From PALSA-505 sp036501145 (GTDB taxonomy: Bacteria > Actinomycetota > Actinomycetes > Streptosporangiales > Streptosporangiaceae): a stretch of 64,000 bases of DNA. The notes below the pieces were generated by a model that saw only the letters and a program-made list of their open reading frames with translations, was not told the origin of the DNA and did no database searches. The translations under genes and the position numbers were made by a program. The stretch covers positions 1 to 64,000 of the forward strand of contig DASYAV010000024.1 in NCBI GenBank assembly GCA_036501145.1, written 5' to 3'. Position 1 is the stretch's first letter. Each line of letters begins with the position of its first letter. Below, in pieces: positions 16,940 to 25,619 of this stretch.

Positions 16940-17512
16940 CGGCAGCACCGGGGCGCCGAAGTCCAGCATGGCCGGCAGCGCGCCCTCGAAGGCGAGCAGC
17001 CAGCGCTTGAGCTCGGGGCCGCAGCCGCCGCTGAACCCGCCCAAGCCGTCGGCCGCGACGACCCGGTGGCACGGCACGATCAGCGGGATCGGGTTCGAGC
17101 CCATGATCGTGCCGATGGCCCGGGCGCCGATGCTGGGCCGGCCGTCCCGCTGCGCGAGCCGGCCAGCCAGGTCCCCGTAGCTGACAGTCTCGCCGTACCG
17201 CACGGACTCGGCCAGCAGGGCCAGCACCGCGAGCTGTGCCCCGGAGCACTTCCCCCAGTCCAGCGGCAGGTCGAAGGCCCTGCGGGTGCCCCGGAAGTAG
17301 CCGGCCACCTGGTCCCGCGCCGCCGCCAGCAATCCGCCCGCCGGGTCCGCGGGACCGGCCGCGCTGGCCGCGTTACCCGTGGCGCTGGCCGCATGGCCCG
17401 CTGCACCGGCCGGGGCCGGGCCGAACCGGGTTTCCGCGACGCCCAGGTCGCTGCAGCCCACCGAAACCGGGCCGAACGGGGCCTCGACCGTGGCCCAGCG
17501 CAAAGAGGTCAT
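16931..17512 (-). CDS. ogt: Methylated-DNA--protein-cysteine methyltransferase
   Basis: Ogt repairs O6-alkylguanine by moving the alkyl group to its own cysteine. The acceptor is Cys148 in 'IVPCHRVV', preceded by the DNA-binding helix 'ARAIGTIMGSNP' with its Arg finger. The 193-residue length is slightly long because of an Ala/Gly-rich insertion around residues 30-58 between the first strands. Start chosen at ATG 17512, where homologous N-termini begin, though the ribosome binding site is weak. It converges with mutT1, overlapping by 9 bases. Confidence 0.93.
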   Translation of the reverse strand: MTSLRWATVEAPFGPVSVGCSDLGVAETRFGPAPAGAAGHAASATGNAASAAGPADPAGGLLAAARDQVAGYFRGTRRAFDLPLDWGKCSGAQLAVLALLAESVRYGETVSYGDLAGRLAQRDGRPSIGARAIGTIMGSNPIPLIVPCHRVVAADGLGGFSGGCGPELKRWLLAFEGALPAMLDFGAPVLPSG

Positions 17513-17695
17513 CCCGCCATTGTGCCCCGCGGGTCTGACAAAGCAGCGGGGCCAGCGGACCGCGGGCGGATCGCTCCACCGGGCCGCTGGCCCGGCCGTC
17601 GTGGTCCGGCCGCGGAGCCCCCGCGGGGGGCCAGAAACTGTCGGTACCCGGTGATAGATATCGGTTGAGTGGCTACCCGTGGACAGGAGGGCGCC

Positions 17696-18034
17696 ATGGC
17701 CGCCGAATCCCTCGCCGACTCCATCGAAACCGAACTCGTCCGGCTCTGTGAGATGCTCACCGAGCCGGGGCAGCGCGAATGCCTGCGCTGCTATCTGATC
17801 CGCATGCTCAACGAGTTCGGCTGCGACAATACGCACCGCTGGACGCGGCGCTGGCGGGACGCGCGGGCGCCACGGGCCCGTGCCCTGGTGGAGCGGCTGC
17901 AGCGGCGCGGTGCCTGCTGCTGCGACTGTGAGGTGATCTTCAACGTGTTCACCGACTACCCGCAGGCCGGCCGTCTGCTGCCGTGCGCGGGGGTGTCCAG
18001 GGCCGGCTCCACGCAGCCCTGCAACCTGGGCTAA
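17696..18034 (+). CDS. DUF2695 family protein
   Basis: A 112-residue protein with the DUF2695 pattern: 'CLRCYLIRMLNEFGCDNTHRWTRRW' followed by 'RRGACCCDCEVIFNVFTD' near residue 85. Conserved Cys and His residues suggest metal binding; function is unknown. AGGAGG seven bases before ATG 17696 sets the start. Its stop lies in the first unit of a 19-bp tandem repeat shared with the end of the convergent DedA gene. Confidence 0.8.
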   Translation: MAAESLADSIETELVRLCEMLTEPGQRECLRCYLIRMLNEFGCDNTHRWTRRWRDARAPRARALVERLQRRGACCCDCEVIFNVFTDYPQAGRLLPCAGVSRAGSTQPCNLG

Positions 18035-18100
18035 GCCGCCAGGCCTGGGCTAAGCCGCCCGGCCTGGGCTAAGCCGCCCGGCCTGGGCTAGGCCGCCGCG
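18025..18100. repeat. Four 19-bp tandem repeats across two convergent gene ends
   Basis: Units start at 18025, 18044, 18063 and 18082; the consensus is CCTGGGCTAAGCCGCCCGG. They contain the stop codon of the DUF2695 gene on one strand and that of dedA on the other. Each unit can form a short hairpin (CTGGGC with GCCCGG, one G-T pair), so the array may act as a bidirectional terminator. Confidence 0.9.
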
Positions 18101-18693
18101 CGGCGGCGGTGCAGCACGTGCCAGCCGATCACCGCGGCGACGGCCACGGCCACGGCGATCAGCACGTACAGCAGGTACCGGGTCACGTCGTGGTAGATGG
18201 CGGCGATGTGGTCGCCGGCCAGGTAGCCCGCGCTGACCCAGACGGCGACCCACAGCACGCCCCCCATCCCATTGAAGAGCAGGAAGCGCTGCCACGGCAT
18301 CTCGGTGATGCCTGCGATGATGCCGTTGGCCTGGCGTAGCCCCTCCAGGAACCGGGCGAACGTGATGACGAAGGCGCCGCGGCTGGTGAAGAACGCCTCG
18401 GCCTTGTCCAGCCGGCCGGGCGTGAGGAAGACGTAGCGGCCGTAGCGCAGCGCCAGCGCCCGGCCGCCGAAACGGCCGATGGCCCAGCCCGCGCAGGCGC
18501 CGGCCACCGAGGCGGCGACCGCCACCACACCCAGTGCGACGACGTTCAGTTGCCCGGTGCCCGCATAGATCGCCCCGGCGATCAGCATCGTCTCGCCCGG
18601 CACGATCGGCGCTCCCAGGTTTTCCAGGAAGAGCAGCGCCGCCACAGCCAGGTACCCGTAGTGATCCAGCAGCGGGGCCAGGCTGGCGAACAC
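18088..18693 (-). CDS. DedA/VTT family membrane protein
   Basis: A 201-residue integral membrane protein. 'FLENLGAPIVPGETMLIAGA' near residue 22 and 'FARFLEGLRQANGIIAGITEM' near residue 113 are the paired re-entrant motifs of the DedA (VTT/SNARE-associated) family, with E/D and R residues that family members need for activity. DedA proteins help recycle lipid carriers or phospholipids and maintain membrane potential. It begins with GTG 18693, 20 bases after the RNase D stop on the same strand, so it is the last gene of the DUF3000-RNase D operon. Confidence 0.92.
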   Translation of the reverse strand: MFASLAPLLDHYGYLAVAALLFLENLGAPIVPGETMLIAGAIYAGTGQLNVVALGVVAVAASVAGACAGWAIGRFGGRALALRYGRYVFLTPGRLDKAEAFFTSRGAFVITFARFLEGLRQANGIIAGITEMPWQRFLLFNGMGGVLWVAVWVSAGYLAGDHIAAIYHDVTRYLLYVLIAVAVAVAAVIGWHVLHRRRAAA

Positions 18694-18713
18694 CCCAGGG
18701 AGCGGATGTGCGG

Positions 18714-19988
18714 TCAGGGTTCGTCCTTCTCGTCGAGCCTGGCCAGGGCGCCGGCGATGGCCGTGGCGGTCAGCTCGACCTGCCAGGGCCGCGCGCCGTA
18801 CCGGGTCAGCTCGCCTTCGACGCTGCCGGTGGACGCGGGGTCAGGCGGGGTCCAGGACAGCCGGCGCACGGCGTCGGGATGGAGCAGGTTCTCGGTGGGC
18901 AGGCTGTGCTCGTCGGCGAGCGCCGCCACGGCCGCCCGGACCGCCGCGAGCCGGCGGGCCGCGGCCGGGTCGCGTTCGGCCCAGCGGTGTGTGGGCGGTG
19001 GGCCGTCCGCAGCCGGCCCGGACGGTGCGGGCAGGTCCGATTCGGCCTTCGACCGGGCCCGGTTCACCGCGGCCACCCAGTTACGGATGTGCCGCCGTGC
19101 GCCGCGGCCGGTGAAGCCGGGGATGGCGGTGAGTTCCGCACCACCGGCCGGCCGTGTCGACGACAGCGCCCTGGCCGCCTCGACGATCGCCGCATCCGGC
19201 AGCACCCGGCCGGGGGAGAGATCCCGCCGCCGGGCGATGGCGTCGCGTTCCAGCCACAGCTCACGGACCACCGCCAGGCCGCGGCGGGTCCGCACCCGGT
19301 GGATGCCGGAGGTGCGCCGCCATGGGTCCGCGCGCGGCTCGGGCGGCTTGGCCCCGAGCACGGCCGCGAACTCCTGGCGGGCCCATTCCGTCTTGCCCTG
19401 CTCTTCGAGCAGCCCGGCCAGCGCGTCTCGCAGATCGACCAGGACCTCTACGTCCAGCGCGGCGTAGCGCAGCCATTCGTCGGGCAGCGGGCGGGTGGAC
19501 CAGTCCTCCGCGCCGTGTCCCTTGGCCAGCCGCAGGCCGAGCACCTCTTCCACCTCGGCGGCCAGGCCCACCCGCGCGAACCCGAGCAGCCGCCCGGCCA
19601 GTTCGGTATCGAACAGCCGCCGTGGCCGGTAGCTCAGCTCGGTCAGGCAGGGCAGATCCTGGCCCGCCGCGTGCAGCACCGCCTCGGCGGGCGCGAGCGC
19701 CTCGTCCAGGGCGGACAGATCCGGGCAGCCGGTCGGGTCGATGAGCACCGTGCCGGATCCCGCGCGGCGGAACTGGACGAGAAAGGCCCGCTGGCCGTAT
19801 CGGAACCCGGAGGCGCGTTCGGCGTCCACCGCCACCGGCCCGTTGCCGCGGGCCAGCGCGTCGATGGCCGCGGCGAGGCCGTCCGCGGTCGCCACCACGG
19901 CGGGCAGCCCATCACTGGGCTCAAGCAGCGGAGTGACGCCGTCCGGCAGGTCACCGCCCTCGGTCACGGGCGCCGCGCTCTCGGTCAC
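18714..19988 (-). CDS. rnd: Ribonuclease D (HRDC-domain 3'-5' exonuclease)
   Basis: A 424-residue DEDD exonuclease for stable RNA maturation. Exo motifs are seen as 'VAVDAERASGFRYGQRAFLVQ' (DxE), 'HAAGQDLPCL' (D), and 'EWLRYAALDVEVLVDL' (Y-x3-D). An HRDC domain follows near residues 195-270. GTG 19988 is chosen because it overlaps the DUF3000 TGA by four bases; longer in-frame starts would overlap DUF3000 heavily. This RNase D-DUF3000-hemE neighbourhood is widely kept in actinobacteria. Confidence 0.93.
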   Translation of the reverse strand: MTESAAPVTEGGDLPDGVTPLLEPSDGLPAVVATADGLAAAIDALARGNGPVAVDAERASGFRYGQRAFLVQFRRAGSGTVLIDPTGCPDLSALDEALAPAEAVLHAAGQDLPCLTELSYRPRRLFDTELAGRLLGFARVGLAAEVEEVLGLRLAKGHGAEDWSTRPLPDEWLRYAALDVEVLVDLRDALAGLLEEQGKTEWARQEFAAVLGAKPPEPRADPWRRTSGIHRVRTRRGLAVVRELWLERDAIARRRDLSPGRVLPDAAIVEAARALSSTRPAGGAELTAIPGFTGRGARRHIRNWVAAVNRARSKAESDLPAPSGPAADGPPPTHRWAERDPAAARRLAAVRAAVAALADEHSLPTENLLHPDAVRRLSWTPPDPASTGSVEGELTRYGARPWQVELTATAIAGALARLDEKDEP

Positions 19989-20626
19989 GGGCGCCGCCTG
20001 CGCTGCGCTATCACGTTCACCCCGGCGGGTGCCGGCGGCAGCCCGGCCGCCGTGCACAGCGCGTCACACCAGGCCGCGACGTGGCCCGCCAGCGCCGGCG
20101 GGCCGGCCGCACCCGGCTCAGCCACCGGCGACCAGGAGGCCCGGATCTCCAGCCCGGTGGCCGGAGGCTCGTCCTGCTTCCCGCCGTAGCCCTCGGTGAC
20201 CACCCGGGTGACCGTGCCACTGGGCGCCGCGTACCCCGCCGACCTGGTGTCGAGCGCCTCGGTCAGCCAGGACCAGCTCACCCGGCCGGCCAGCGGGTCG
20301 GCGGCGATCTCCGGTTCCACGTCGGCACGGATGTAGGCGATCACCCGGAACTGGCCACCCCAGCCTGACTGGCCTTCCGGGTCATACAGCAGCACGAGCC
20401 TTCCCCATCCGACGTCCGCCTGCTCCCCGGGGCCTGGCGCGCGGACCGTGGCCGCGATGGCGGCCGCGGCCGGGGCGAGCCTCTTCGGCGCAGGCACGTC
20501 CTCGAAGACTACCTGCGGGCGGCGGGCCCGCTCGGCGTCGCGGCCGGCCAGCATCCCGGCGACTGCGGCGGCGAAGACGTCATCGCCGGCCGGGTTGCCC
20601 GTTCCTTCCTGGCCGGCCGCCCTCAT
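19985..20626 (-). CDS. DUF3000 family protein
   Basis: A 213-residue actinobacteria-specific protein. It shows the DUF3000 signatures 'FEDVPAPKRLAPAAAAIAAT', 'GRLVLLYDPEGQSGWGGQFR' and 'VSWSWLTEALDTR'. Function is unknown. It is always soluble and usually lies, as here, beside RNase D and hemE; translational coupling to RNase D (4-base overlap) suggests linked expression. Confidence 0.92.
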   Translation of the reverse strand: MRAAGQEGTGNPAGDDVFAAAVAGMLAGRDAERARRPQVVFEDVPAPKRLAPAAAAIAATVRAPGPGEQADVGWGRLVLLYDPEGQSGWGGQFRVIAYIRADVEPEIAADPLAGRVSWSWLTEALDTRSAGYAAPSGTVTRVVTEGYGGKQDEPPATGLEIRASWSPVAEPGAAGPPALAGHVAAWCDALCTAAGLPPAPAGVNVIAQRRRRP

Positions 20627-20657
20627 GTGCCGAGCGTACGCGGCTGCCGCCTGCTTC

Positions 20658-20861
20658 TCACGCCACCCGGCCTGCCCACAGCACAGGCGCGTCGGCCATC
20701 ACACCCGGGATGACGGTGAGCAGCGCCGCCCCGCATCCGGTGCACACCCACTCCAGGCAGTCACCACACGGGACGTCGGGGCAGCTGCCCTGGCCGTGGT
20801 GCGGCTGGTCGAACACCTGGTTCCCGCCGCATGTGCGGCAGTAGCGGGTCATCAGGCCCAT
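20658..20861 (-). CDS. Small Cys-rich (zinc ribbon-like) protein
   Basis: A 67-residue protein with CRTCG, CPDVPCGDC and CTGCG clusters, enough for one or two zinc sites, followed by a hydrophobic tail 'ALLTVIPGVMADAPVLW'. ATG 20861 has AGGAGG eight bases upstream, which decides the start over an upstream in-frame ATG at 20945. Function is unknown. It sits between DUF3000 and the divergent hemE. Confidence 0.7.
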   Translation of the reverse strand: MGLMTRYCRTCGGNQVFDQPHHGQGSCPDVPCGDCLEWVCTGCGAALLTVIPGVMADAPVLWAGRVA

Positions 20862-21022
20862 CTCCGGCGGCCTCCTGTCTGGCGTGCTGGTCACGATGGT
20901 GGCACGGTTTGCCGGCCGGCCGTTGGATCTGCGTCGGTGTGTCACGACCGCGCCGCGTCACCGGCCCGGCACATAGGGGCTTATGCGCGGGCCGGGTGGT
21001 GGCTTGTGAGACGATCTCTGAT

Positions 21023-22066
21023 GTGACGCCGGTTGAGGGTGATTCGCCCTTCTTGCTGGCCTGCAGGCGCAAACCAGTTCCTTACACGCCGGTCTGGTAC
21101 ATGCGGCAGGCCGGCCGTTCGCTGCCCGAGTACCGCATCGCCCGTTCCGGGATGGGCATGCTCGAGGCCTGCAGCCAGCCCGATCTCATCACCGAGATCA
21201 CCCTGCAGCCGCTGCGCAGGTACAACATAGACGCCGCGATCCTGTTCAGCGATATCGTCGTGCCGCTGCGGGCCATCGGGGTCAGCCTCGACATCAGCCC
21301 CGGCATCGGGCCGGTGGTGGAGCATCCCATCCGCGGCCTGCGCGACCTGGAACGGCTGCGCCCGCTCGAGCCGGCCGACGTCCCGTTCATCTCCGCGGCG
21401 GTGCGGAGCCTGCTCGGCGAGCTTCGCGGGCGGCCGCTGATCGGCTTCGCCGGCGGCCCGTTCACCCTGGCGTCCTATCTGGTGGAGGGCGGCCCGTCGA
21501 AGACCCACGACCGGACCAAGGCACTGATGTACGGCGACCCGGGGCTGTGGCACGCGCTGCTCGGCCGGCTCGCCGCCATCACCCGGGCTTTCCTGCACAT
21601 CCAGGTGGAGGCGGGCGTGTCCGCGGTGCAGCTGTTCGACTCCTGGGTCGGCGCGCTCAGCCCCGAGGACTACCGGCGGTCGGTGCTGCCGCACACCAGG
21701 GAGATCTTCGACTCGCTAGCGGTGACCGGGGTGCCGCGCATCCACTTCGGCGTCGGCACCGGCGAACTGCTCGGGCTGATGGGTGAGGCGGGCGCCGACG
21801 TCGTCGGGGTGGACTGGCGGATTCCGCTGGACGAGGCGGTGCGCCGGGTGGAGCCGGGCAAGGCGCTGCAGGGCAACCTCGACCCCGCCGTCCTGCTGGC
21901 CCCGTGGGACGTGATCGAGGCGCGGGCCAAGGACGTGGTCGGCCGGGGCCGCGCCGCCGAAGGGCACGTGTTCAACCTCGGCCACGGGGTGCTCCCGGAG
22001 ACCAACCCCGACGTGCTGGCCAGGCTCACTGACCTGGTTCACGAGGTGTCCTCCCGGGACGGCTGA
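21023..22066 (+). CDS. hemE: Uroporphyrinogen decarboxylase
   Basis: HemE decarboxylates uroporphyrinogen III to coproporphyrinogen III. Motifs 'PVWYMRQAGRSLPEYR' near residue 24 and 'GFAGGPFTLASYLVEGG' near residue 146 are diagnostic; length 347 residues is normal. I chose GTG 21023, which gives the short N-terminus usual for HemE; GTGs at 20996 and 20999 are alternatives. No ribosome binding site is clear. It begins the haem group with hemG and hemQ downstream, interrupted by two other genes. Its last 41 bases overlap the convergent DUF4349 gene. Confidence 0.96.
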   Translation: MTPVEGDSPFLLACRRKPVPYTPVWYMRQAGRSLPEYRIARSGMGMLEACSQPDLITEITLQPLRRYNIDAAILFSDIVVPLRAIGVSLDISPGIGPVVEHPIRGLRDLERLRPLEPADVPFISAAVRSLLGELRGRPLIGFAGGPFTLASYLVEGGPSKTHDRTKALMYGDPGLWHALLGRLAAITRAFLHIQVEAGVSAVQLFDSWVGALSPEDYRRSVLPHTREIFDSLAVTGVPRIHFGVGTGELLGLMGEAGADVVGVDWRIPLDEAVRRVEPGKALQGNLDPAVLLAPWDVIEARAKDVVGRGRAAEGHVFNLGHGVLPETNPDVLARLTDLVHEVSSRDG

Positions 22067-23018
22067 CCCACCGGCGGCCGCGCAGCAGGCGGTAGCCGAG
22101 ATAGCCGGCCAGCGCGCAGGCGGCGCCGATCGGCAGCACCGCGCCGAGCACGGTGAGCACCTCGGCCAGCACCGCCACCAGGGCCTTCCAGCCGGCCGTG
22201 ATCCCGCCGACGAACCCGCCCGCCGCCTTGGCCCGGTGCCGGGTGTGCTGGACGGGGGGTGGCTTGGGCCCGGTCAGCGTCAGCGACACGGTGGCGTAGG
22301 CCGTCTCGTGACCGAGCGCGCGCTGCTGGGCCTGCATGGCCTCCAGTGCGGACTCCTGGCTGCCGATCTGGCGCTGGACGGTGAGCAGCGAACCGATCGA
22401 GCCCGCCCGGGACAGGAACGTGCGCAACTGCGAGATCGCCGCCCGGTCCGAGGCCGCCCGGCTGGCCGTGTCCGCGACCTGCGCGGTGACGTCGTCGGCC
22501 CGCTGCCGCAGTGACGTCTGGGTGCCGAGCCCGGCTAGCTGGCGCAGCGTGGCCTGGTAGCCGGGCACCGGGATCTTGAGCTGGATGGCCGCCGACGAGC
22601 TGCCGTCCCGCGTCGTGCGGAACGCCGCGTCCTCCGCCGACACGTACCCGCCGGCCCGGCCGGCCAGCTCGGCCGTCCGCGCGGACGCCTGGCGGACGTC
22701 GCTGACCCGCACGGTCATACTCGCCGTGTACACCACGTCCGCCCCGGCGGCCAGCATCCGGCCCACCGTGCCCGTGCTGTTCGTGCCCGTGCCGGCGCCC
22801 GTACTGCCAGCGCCCGTACTGCCGGCGCTCCCCGGGCCGGGCTGGCTGTGCGGGCCGGTGGCCCCGCCCTGGGCCCCCCGGGACAGCGTGCCGGGGGCGG
22901 CGGCCGCGCCGCCTGCCGAGCCCGATGACGTGCCGGAACCGCCGCCGCACCCCGATAGCAGCGCCACGATGGCCACGATGAGCAGCCCGGCGGCCGCTGA
23001 TGGCCTCACGCAGTTCAT
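22026..23018 (-). CDS. DUF4349 lipoprotein with C-terminal membrane segment
   Basis: A 330-residue protein. A lipoprotein signal ends in the lipobox ALLSGC near residue 25, followed by a Gly/Ser/Thr-rich linker with short repeats (GSTGAGSTGAGTG), the DUF4349 domain (about 95-250, with a coiled-coil part 'SLLTVQRQIGSQESALEAMQ') and a transmembrane helix 'LTVLGAVLPIGAACALAGYLG' near the end. The arrangement suggests an envelope protein anchored at both ends; its role is unknown. The C-terminal 'RTPREPGQ' is coded in DNA overlapping the 3' end of hemE. Confidence 0.85.
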   Translation of the reverse strand: MNCVRPSAAAGLLIVAIVALLSGCGGGSGTSSGSAGGAAAAPGTLSRGAQGGATGPHSQPGPGSAGSTGAGSTGAGTGTNSTGTVGRMLAAGADVVYTASMTVRVSDVRQASARTAELAGRAGGYVSAEDAAFRTTRDGSSSAAIQLKIPVPGYQATLRQLAGLGTQTSLRQRADDVTAQVADTASRAASDRAAISQLRTFLSRAGSIGSLLTVQRQIGSQESALEAMQAQQRALGHETAYATVSLTLTGPKPPPVQHTRHRAKAAGGFVGGITAGWKALVAVLAEVLTVLGAVLPIGAACALAGYLGYRLLRGRRWVSRPGRTPREPGQ

Positions 23019-23143
23019 GCGGATGCGACGCCACCTCGCCGCGGCCGGTTCCGCCGGGCGGGTAACGATCAGGCCACGGCCTGTTATGGGACCAAGGTCG
23101 GCGCGCCGGTGACTTTTGTCCGTACGACTTGCGCCGCCGGGGG

Positions 23144-23151
23144 TATATAAA
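23144..23151 (+). promoter_or_regulatory. AT-rich -10 region between divergent genes
   Basis: TATATAAA stands out in the GC-rich 228-base gap between the DUF4349 gene and the methyltransferase gene. It fits a -10 box for the methyltransferase, though no consensus -35 is at 16-18 bases. About 95 bases of leader would follow. Confidence 0.4.
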
Positions 23152-23246
23152 CGAACAGAGGGCCCGTGCATGCCGGGCGCTGCGGCCAGAGCGGAGCTGT
23201 GGTGCCCTGGACCCGCCATGCTGGCACCGGGCAGGGAGGGTCGGCG

Positions 23247-24074
23247 GTGGCTGAGCGGAGGCCAGATAGTCCCCGCAGGGACAGGCACGTGCCTCAGGTC
23301 GACATCAGCCAGCCGCACTGGGCCCGGGTGTATGACTACTGGCTCGGCGGGAAGGACAACTTCGCCGCCGACCGGGAAGCCGCGCAGCAGGTCATCGAGG
23401 CGATGCCGGGCATCATCCCCGGCGTCCGGGCGCAGCGGGCGTTCCTGCGCCGCGCGGTTCGCTACCTGGCCGCCGAGGCCGGCATCAGGCAGTTCCTGGA
23501 CATCGGCACCGGGCTGCCCGCCGCGGGCAACACCCACGAGGTGGCGCAGCGCATCGCGCCGGAGTCCCGCATCGTGTACGTGGACAGCGACCCGATGGTG
23601 CTCGCCCACGCCCGTGCCCTGCTCACCAGCTCCAAGCAGGGAGCCTGCGCGTACATGCATGCCGACCTGCGCGAGGCCAAGGACATCCTGGCCGAGGCGG
23701 AGCGGACACTGGACTTCAGCCAGCCGGTCGCGGTGGTGCTGCTCGGGGTCATGCAGTTCATCCCGGACGCCGACCACCCGGCCGGACTGGTCGAGACGCT
23801 GAAGACGGCGGTTTCGCCGGGCAGCCACCTGGTGCTCGGCCAGCCGGCCAGCGACGTCGACCCGGTCCGGATGGCGGACGCGGTGACGCGGTTGACCAAG
23901 CTCACTCCCGAGCCGGTCACCATGCGGACGCGCGCGGAGATCCTCGGCTTCTTCGACGACCTGGAGATGGTCGGGCCCGGCCTGGTCCAGCTCCCGGCCT
24001 GGCGCCCGGATCCGGCGGCCCCGCCGGTCAAGGGGCCGGTGCCGTTCTGGTGCGGCGTGGGCCGCAAAGCCTGA
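23247..24074 (+). CDS. SAM-dependent methyltransferase (DUF574/Methyltransf_19)
   Basis: A 275-residue protein of the actinobacterial SAV2177-like methyltransferase family. 'ARVYDYWLGGKDNFAADREAA' near residue 28 is the family signature; motif I is 'FLDIGTGLPAAGNTHEVAQ', and 'VVYVDSDP'-like sequence (here IVYVDSDPMV) is the acidic SAM-ribose loop. The substrate is unknown. The start is GTG 23247 with GGAGGG upstream. The next gene is hemG, 83 bases on, but no functional link is evident. Confidence 0.9.
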   Translation: MAERRPDSPRRDRHVPQVDISQPHWARVYDYWLGGKDNFAADREAAQQVIEAMPGIIPGVRAQRAFLRRAVRYLAAEAGIRQFLDIGTGLPAAGNTHEVAQRIAPESRIVYVDSDPMVLAHARALLTSSKQGACAYMHADLREAKDILAEAERTLDFSQPVAVVLLGVMQFIPDADHPAGLVETLKTAVSPGSHLVLGQPASDVDPVRMADAVTRLTKLTPEPVTMRTRAEILGFFDDLEMVGPGLVQLPAWRPDPAAPPVKGPVPFWCGVGRKA

Positions 24075-24088
24075 CCCTCAGGGCACGG

Positions 24089-24122
24089 GCCAGCACAGCC
24101 CGCCGGCCAGCACTGCCCGCCG
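24089..24122. repeat. Two 17-bp tandem repeats before hemG
   Basis: GCCAGCACAGCCCGCCG and GCCAGCACTGCCCGCCG are adjacent and differ at one base, with a third degraded copy beginning at 24123. They fill the gap between the methyltransferase and hemG. Confidence 0.85.
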
Positions 24123-24157
24123 GCCAGCGCGGCCGGCCCGGCTGGCAGACTTGAACG

Positions 24158-25615
24158 GTGAGCGAACCTGGCGTGCCGCCGCGGGTGGCTGTGGTGGGCG
24201 GCGGCATCGCCGGGCTGGCGGCCGCGTTCTTCCTGCGCGGCGCCGGGGCGTCGGTCACCGTGTTCGAGGGCTCGCCCCGGCTGGGCGGCAAGCTCGCGGT
24301 CTCCGACGTGGCCGGCGTGGCCACCGACGAAGGCGCCGAGGCCCTGCTGACCCGGCGTCCGGAGGGCACCGGTCTCATCGACGCCGTGGGGCTGGGCGGC
24401 GAGCTTGTGCCGGCCGGCACCACCGCGGCCCGGATCTGGAGCCGAGGCACGTTCCACCCGCTGCCCGGCCGCCAGTTCATGGGAGTGCCTGCCGATTTCG
24501 GCGCGCTGGCCGCCTCCGGCCTGCTGTCCCCGGACGGGCTGGCCAGGGCCAGGCTTGACGCCGAGCTGCCCGCGACCCCGCTGGACACCGACGTGCCGGT
24601 AGCCGCGCACGTGACGGCCAGGTTCGGCCAGGAGGTCGTGGACCGGCTGGTGGATCCGCTGCTCGGCGGGGTGTACGCGGGCCGCAGCGAGGAGCTCTCG
24701 TTCGAGGCGACGATGCCCGCGCTGGCCGCCGCCGCCCGGCAGCGCAGCTCGCTGGCGGCTGCCGCGGGCACCCTGATGCCGCCACCATCGTCAACCCCGC
24801 CGCCATCGTCAACGCAGGCGCCATCGCCGGCCGGCGCGGACGCGCCGCGGCCGCCGGTGTTCGCCAGCCTGGCGGGCGGGCTCGGCACGCTGCCCGCCGC
24901 GGTGGCCGCCGCGTCCGGCGCGACCATGCGGACCCGCACCATGGTCCGCGCCCTGTCCCGCACGCCCGGCGGCTGGCGGCTGGTCATCGGGTCGGCCAGC
25001 GCACCGGAGACGGCCGAGGCGGACGCGGTCATCCTGGCCGTCCCGGCCACCCCGGCCGGCCGGCTGCTGGCGGGCGTGGCCCGCGGCGCTGCCGCTGCGC
25101 TCGGCGAGTTCCGATACGCCAGCATGGCCATCGTCGCCCTGGCCTACCCGCGCCAGGCGTTCCCCACGCCGCCGGCCGGTAGCGGTTACCTGGTGCCCGC
25201 GGTGGACGGGCGGGCGGTCAAGGGCGTCACGTTCAGCACCGTCAAATGGCCGCACCTGTCGCCGGACGGCGGCCCGCACGTGGTGCGGTGCTCGATCGGC
25301 CGGATCGGCGAGGACGCGACCCTGCAGCGCGACGACGCCGAGCTGGCCGAGCTGGCCGCCGCCGAGCTGGCCGCCGCGACCGGCCTCACCGGCCGACCGC
25401 TGGAAGCCAGGGTGTCCAGGTGGGGCGGCGCGCTGCCGCAGTATACGGTCGGGCACGCCGGCCGGGTGTCCAGGATCAGGGCCGCGGTCGCGGCCGAGCC
25501 CGGGCTGGCCGTCTGCGGCGCCGCGTACGACGGCGTCGGCGTGCCGGCCTGCATCGCCACCGCCCGCGCCGCAGCCACCCAGGTGCTGAGCTACCTGAAC
25601 GGTGGCCGACAATAG
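24158..25615 (+). CDS. hemG: Oxygen-dependent coproporphyrinogen III oxidase (HemG/HemY, CgoX)
   Basis: A 485-residue FAD protein. The N-terminal dinucleotide-binding motif is 'VAVVGGGIAGLAAAFFLRGAG', and 'SRLGGK'-like sequence (SPRLGGKL) follows. 'DPLLGGVYAGRSEELS' and the C-terminal 'GLAVCGAAYDGVGVPACI' are family signatures. In actinobacteria this enzyme oxidises coproporphyrinogen III to coproporphyrin III rather than protoporphyrinogen. A Pro/Ser-rich insertion (residues 208-228) contains repeated PPPSST units. GTG 24158 has no ribosome binding site; CAGACT six bases upstream may be a leaderless -10. hemQ follows four bases after its stop. Confidence 0.93.
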   Translation: MSEPGVPPRVAVVGGGIAGLAAAFFLRGAGASVTVFEGSPRLGGKLAVSDVAGVATDEGAEALLTRRPEGTGLIDAVGLGGELVPAGTTAARIWSRGTFHPLPGRQFMGVPADFGALAASGLLSPDGLARARLDAELPATPLDTDVPVAAHVTARFGQEVVDRLVDPLLGGVYAGRSEELSFEATMPALAAAARQRSSLAAAAGTLMPPPSSTPPPSSTQAPSPAGADAPRPPVFASLAGGLGTLPAAVAAASGATMRTRTMVRALSRTPGGWRLVIGSASAPETAEADAVILAVPATPAGRLLAGVARGAAAALGEFRYASMAIVALAYPRQAFPTPPAGSGYLVPAVDGRAVKGVTFSTVKWPHLSPDGGPHVVRCSIGRIGEDATLQRDDAELAELAAAELAAATGLTGRPLEARVSRWGGALPQYTVGHAGRVSRIRAAVAAEPGLAVCGAAYDGVGVPACIATARAAATQVLSYLNGGRQ

Positions 25616-25619
25616 GGGA

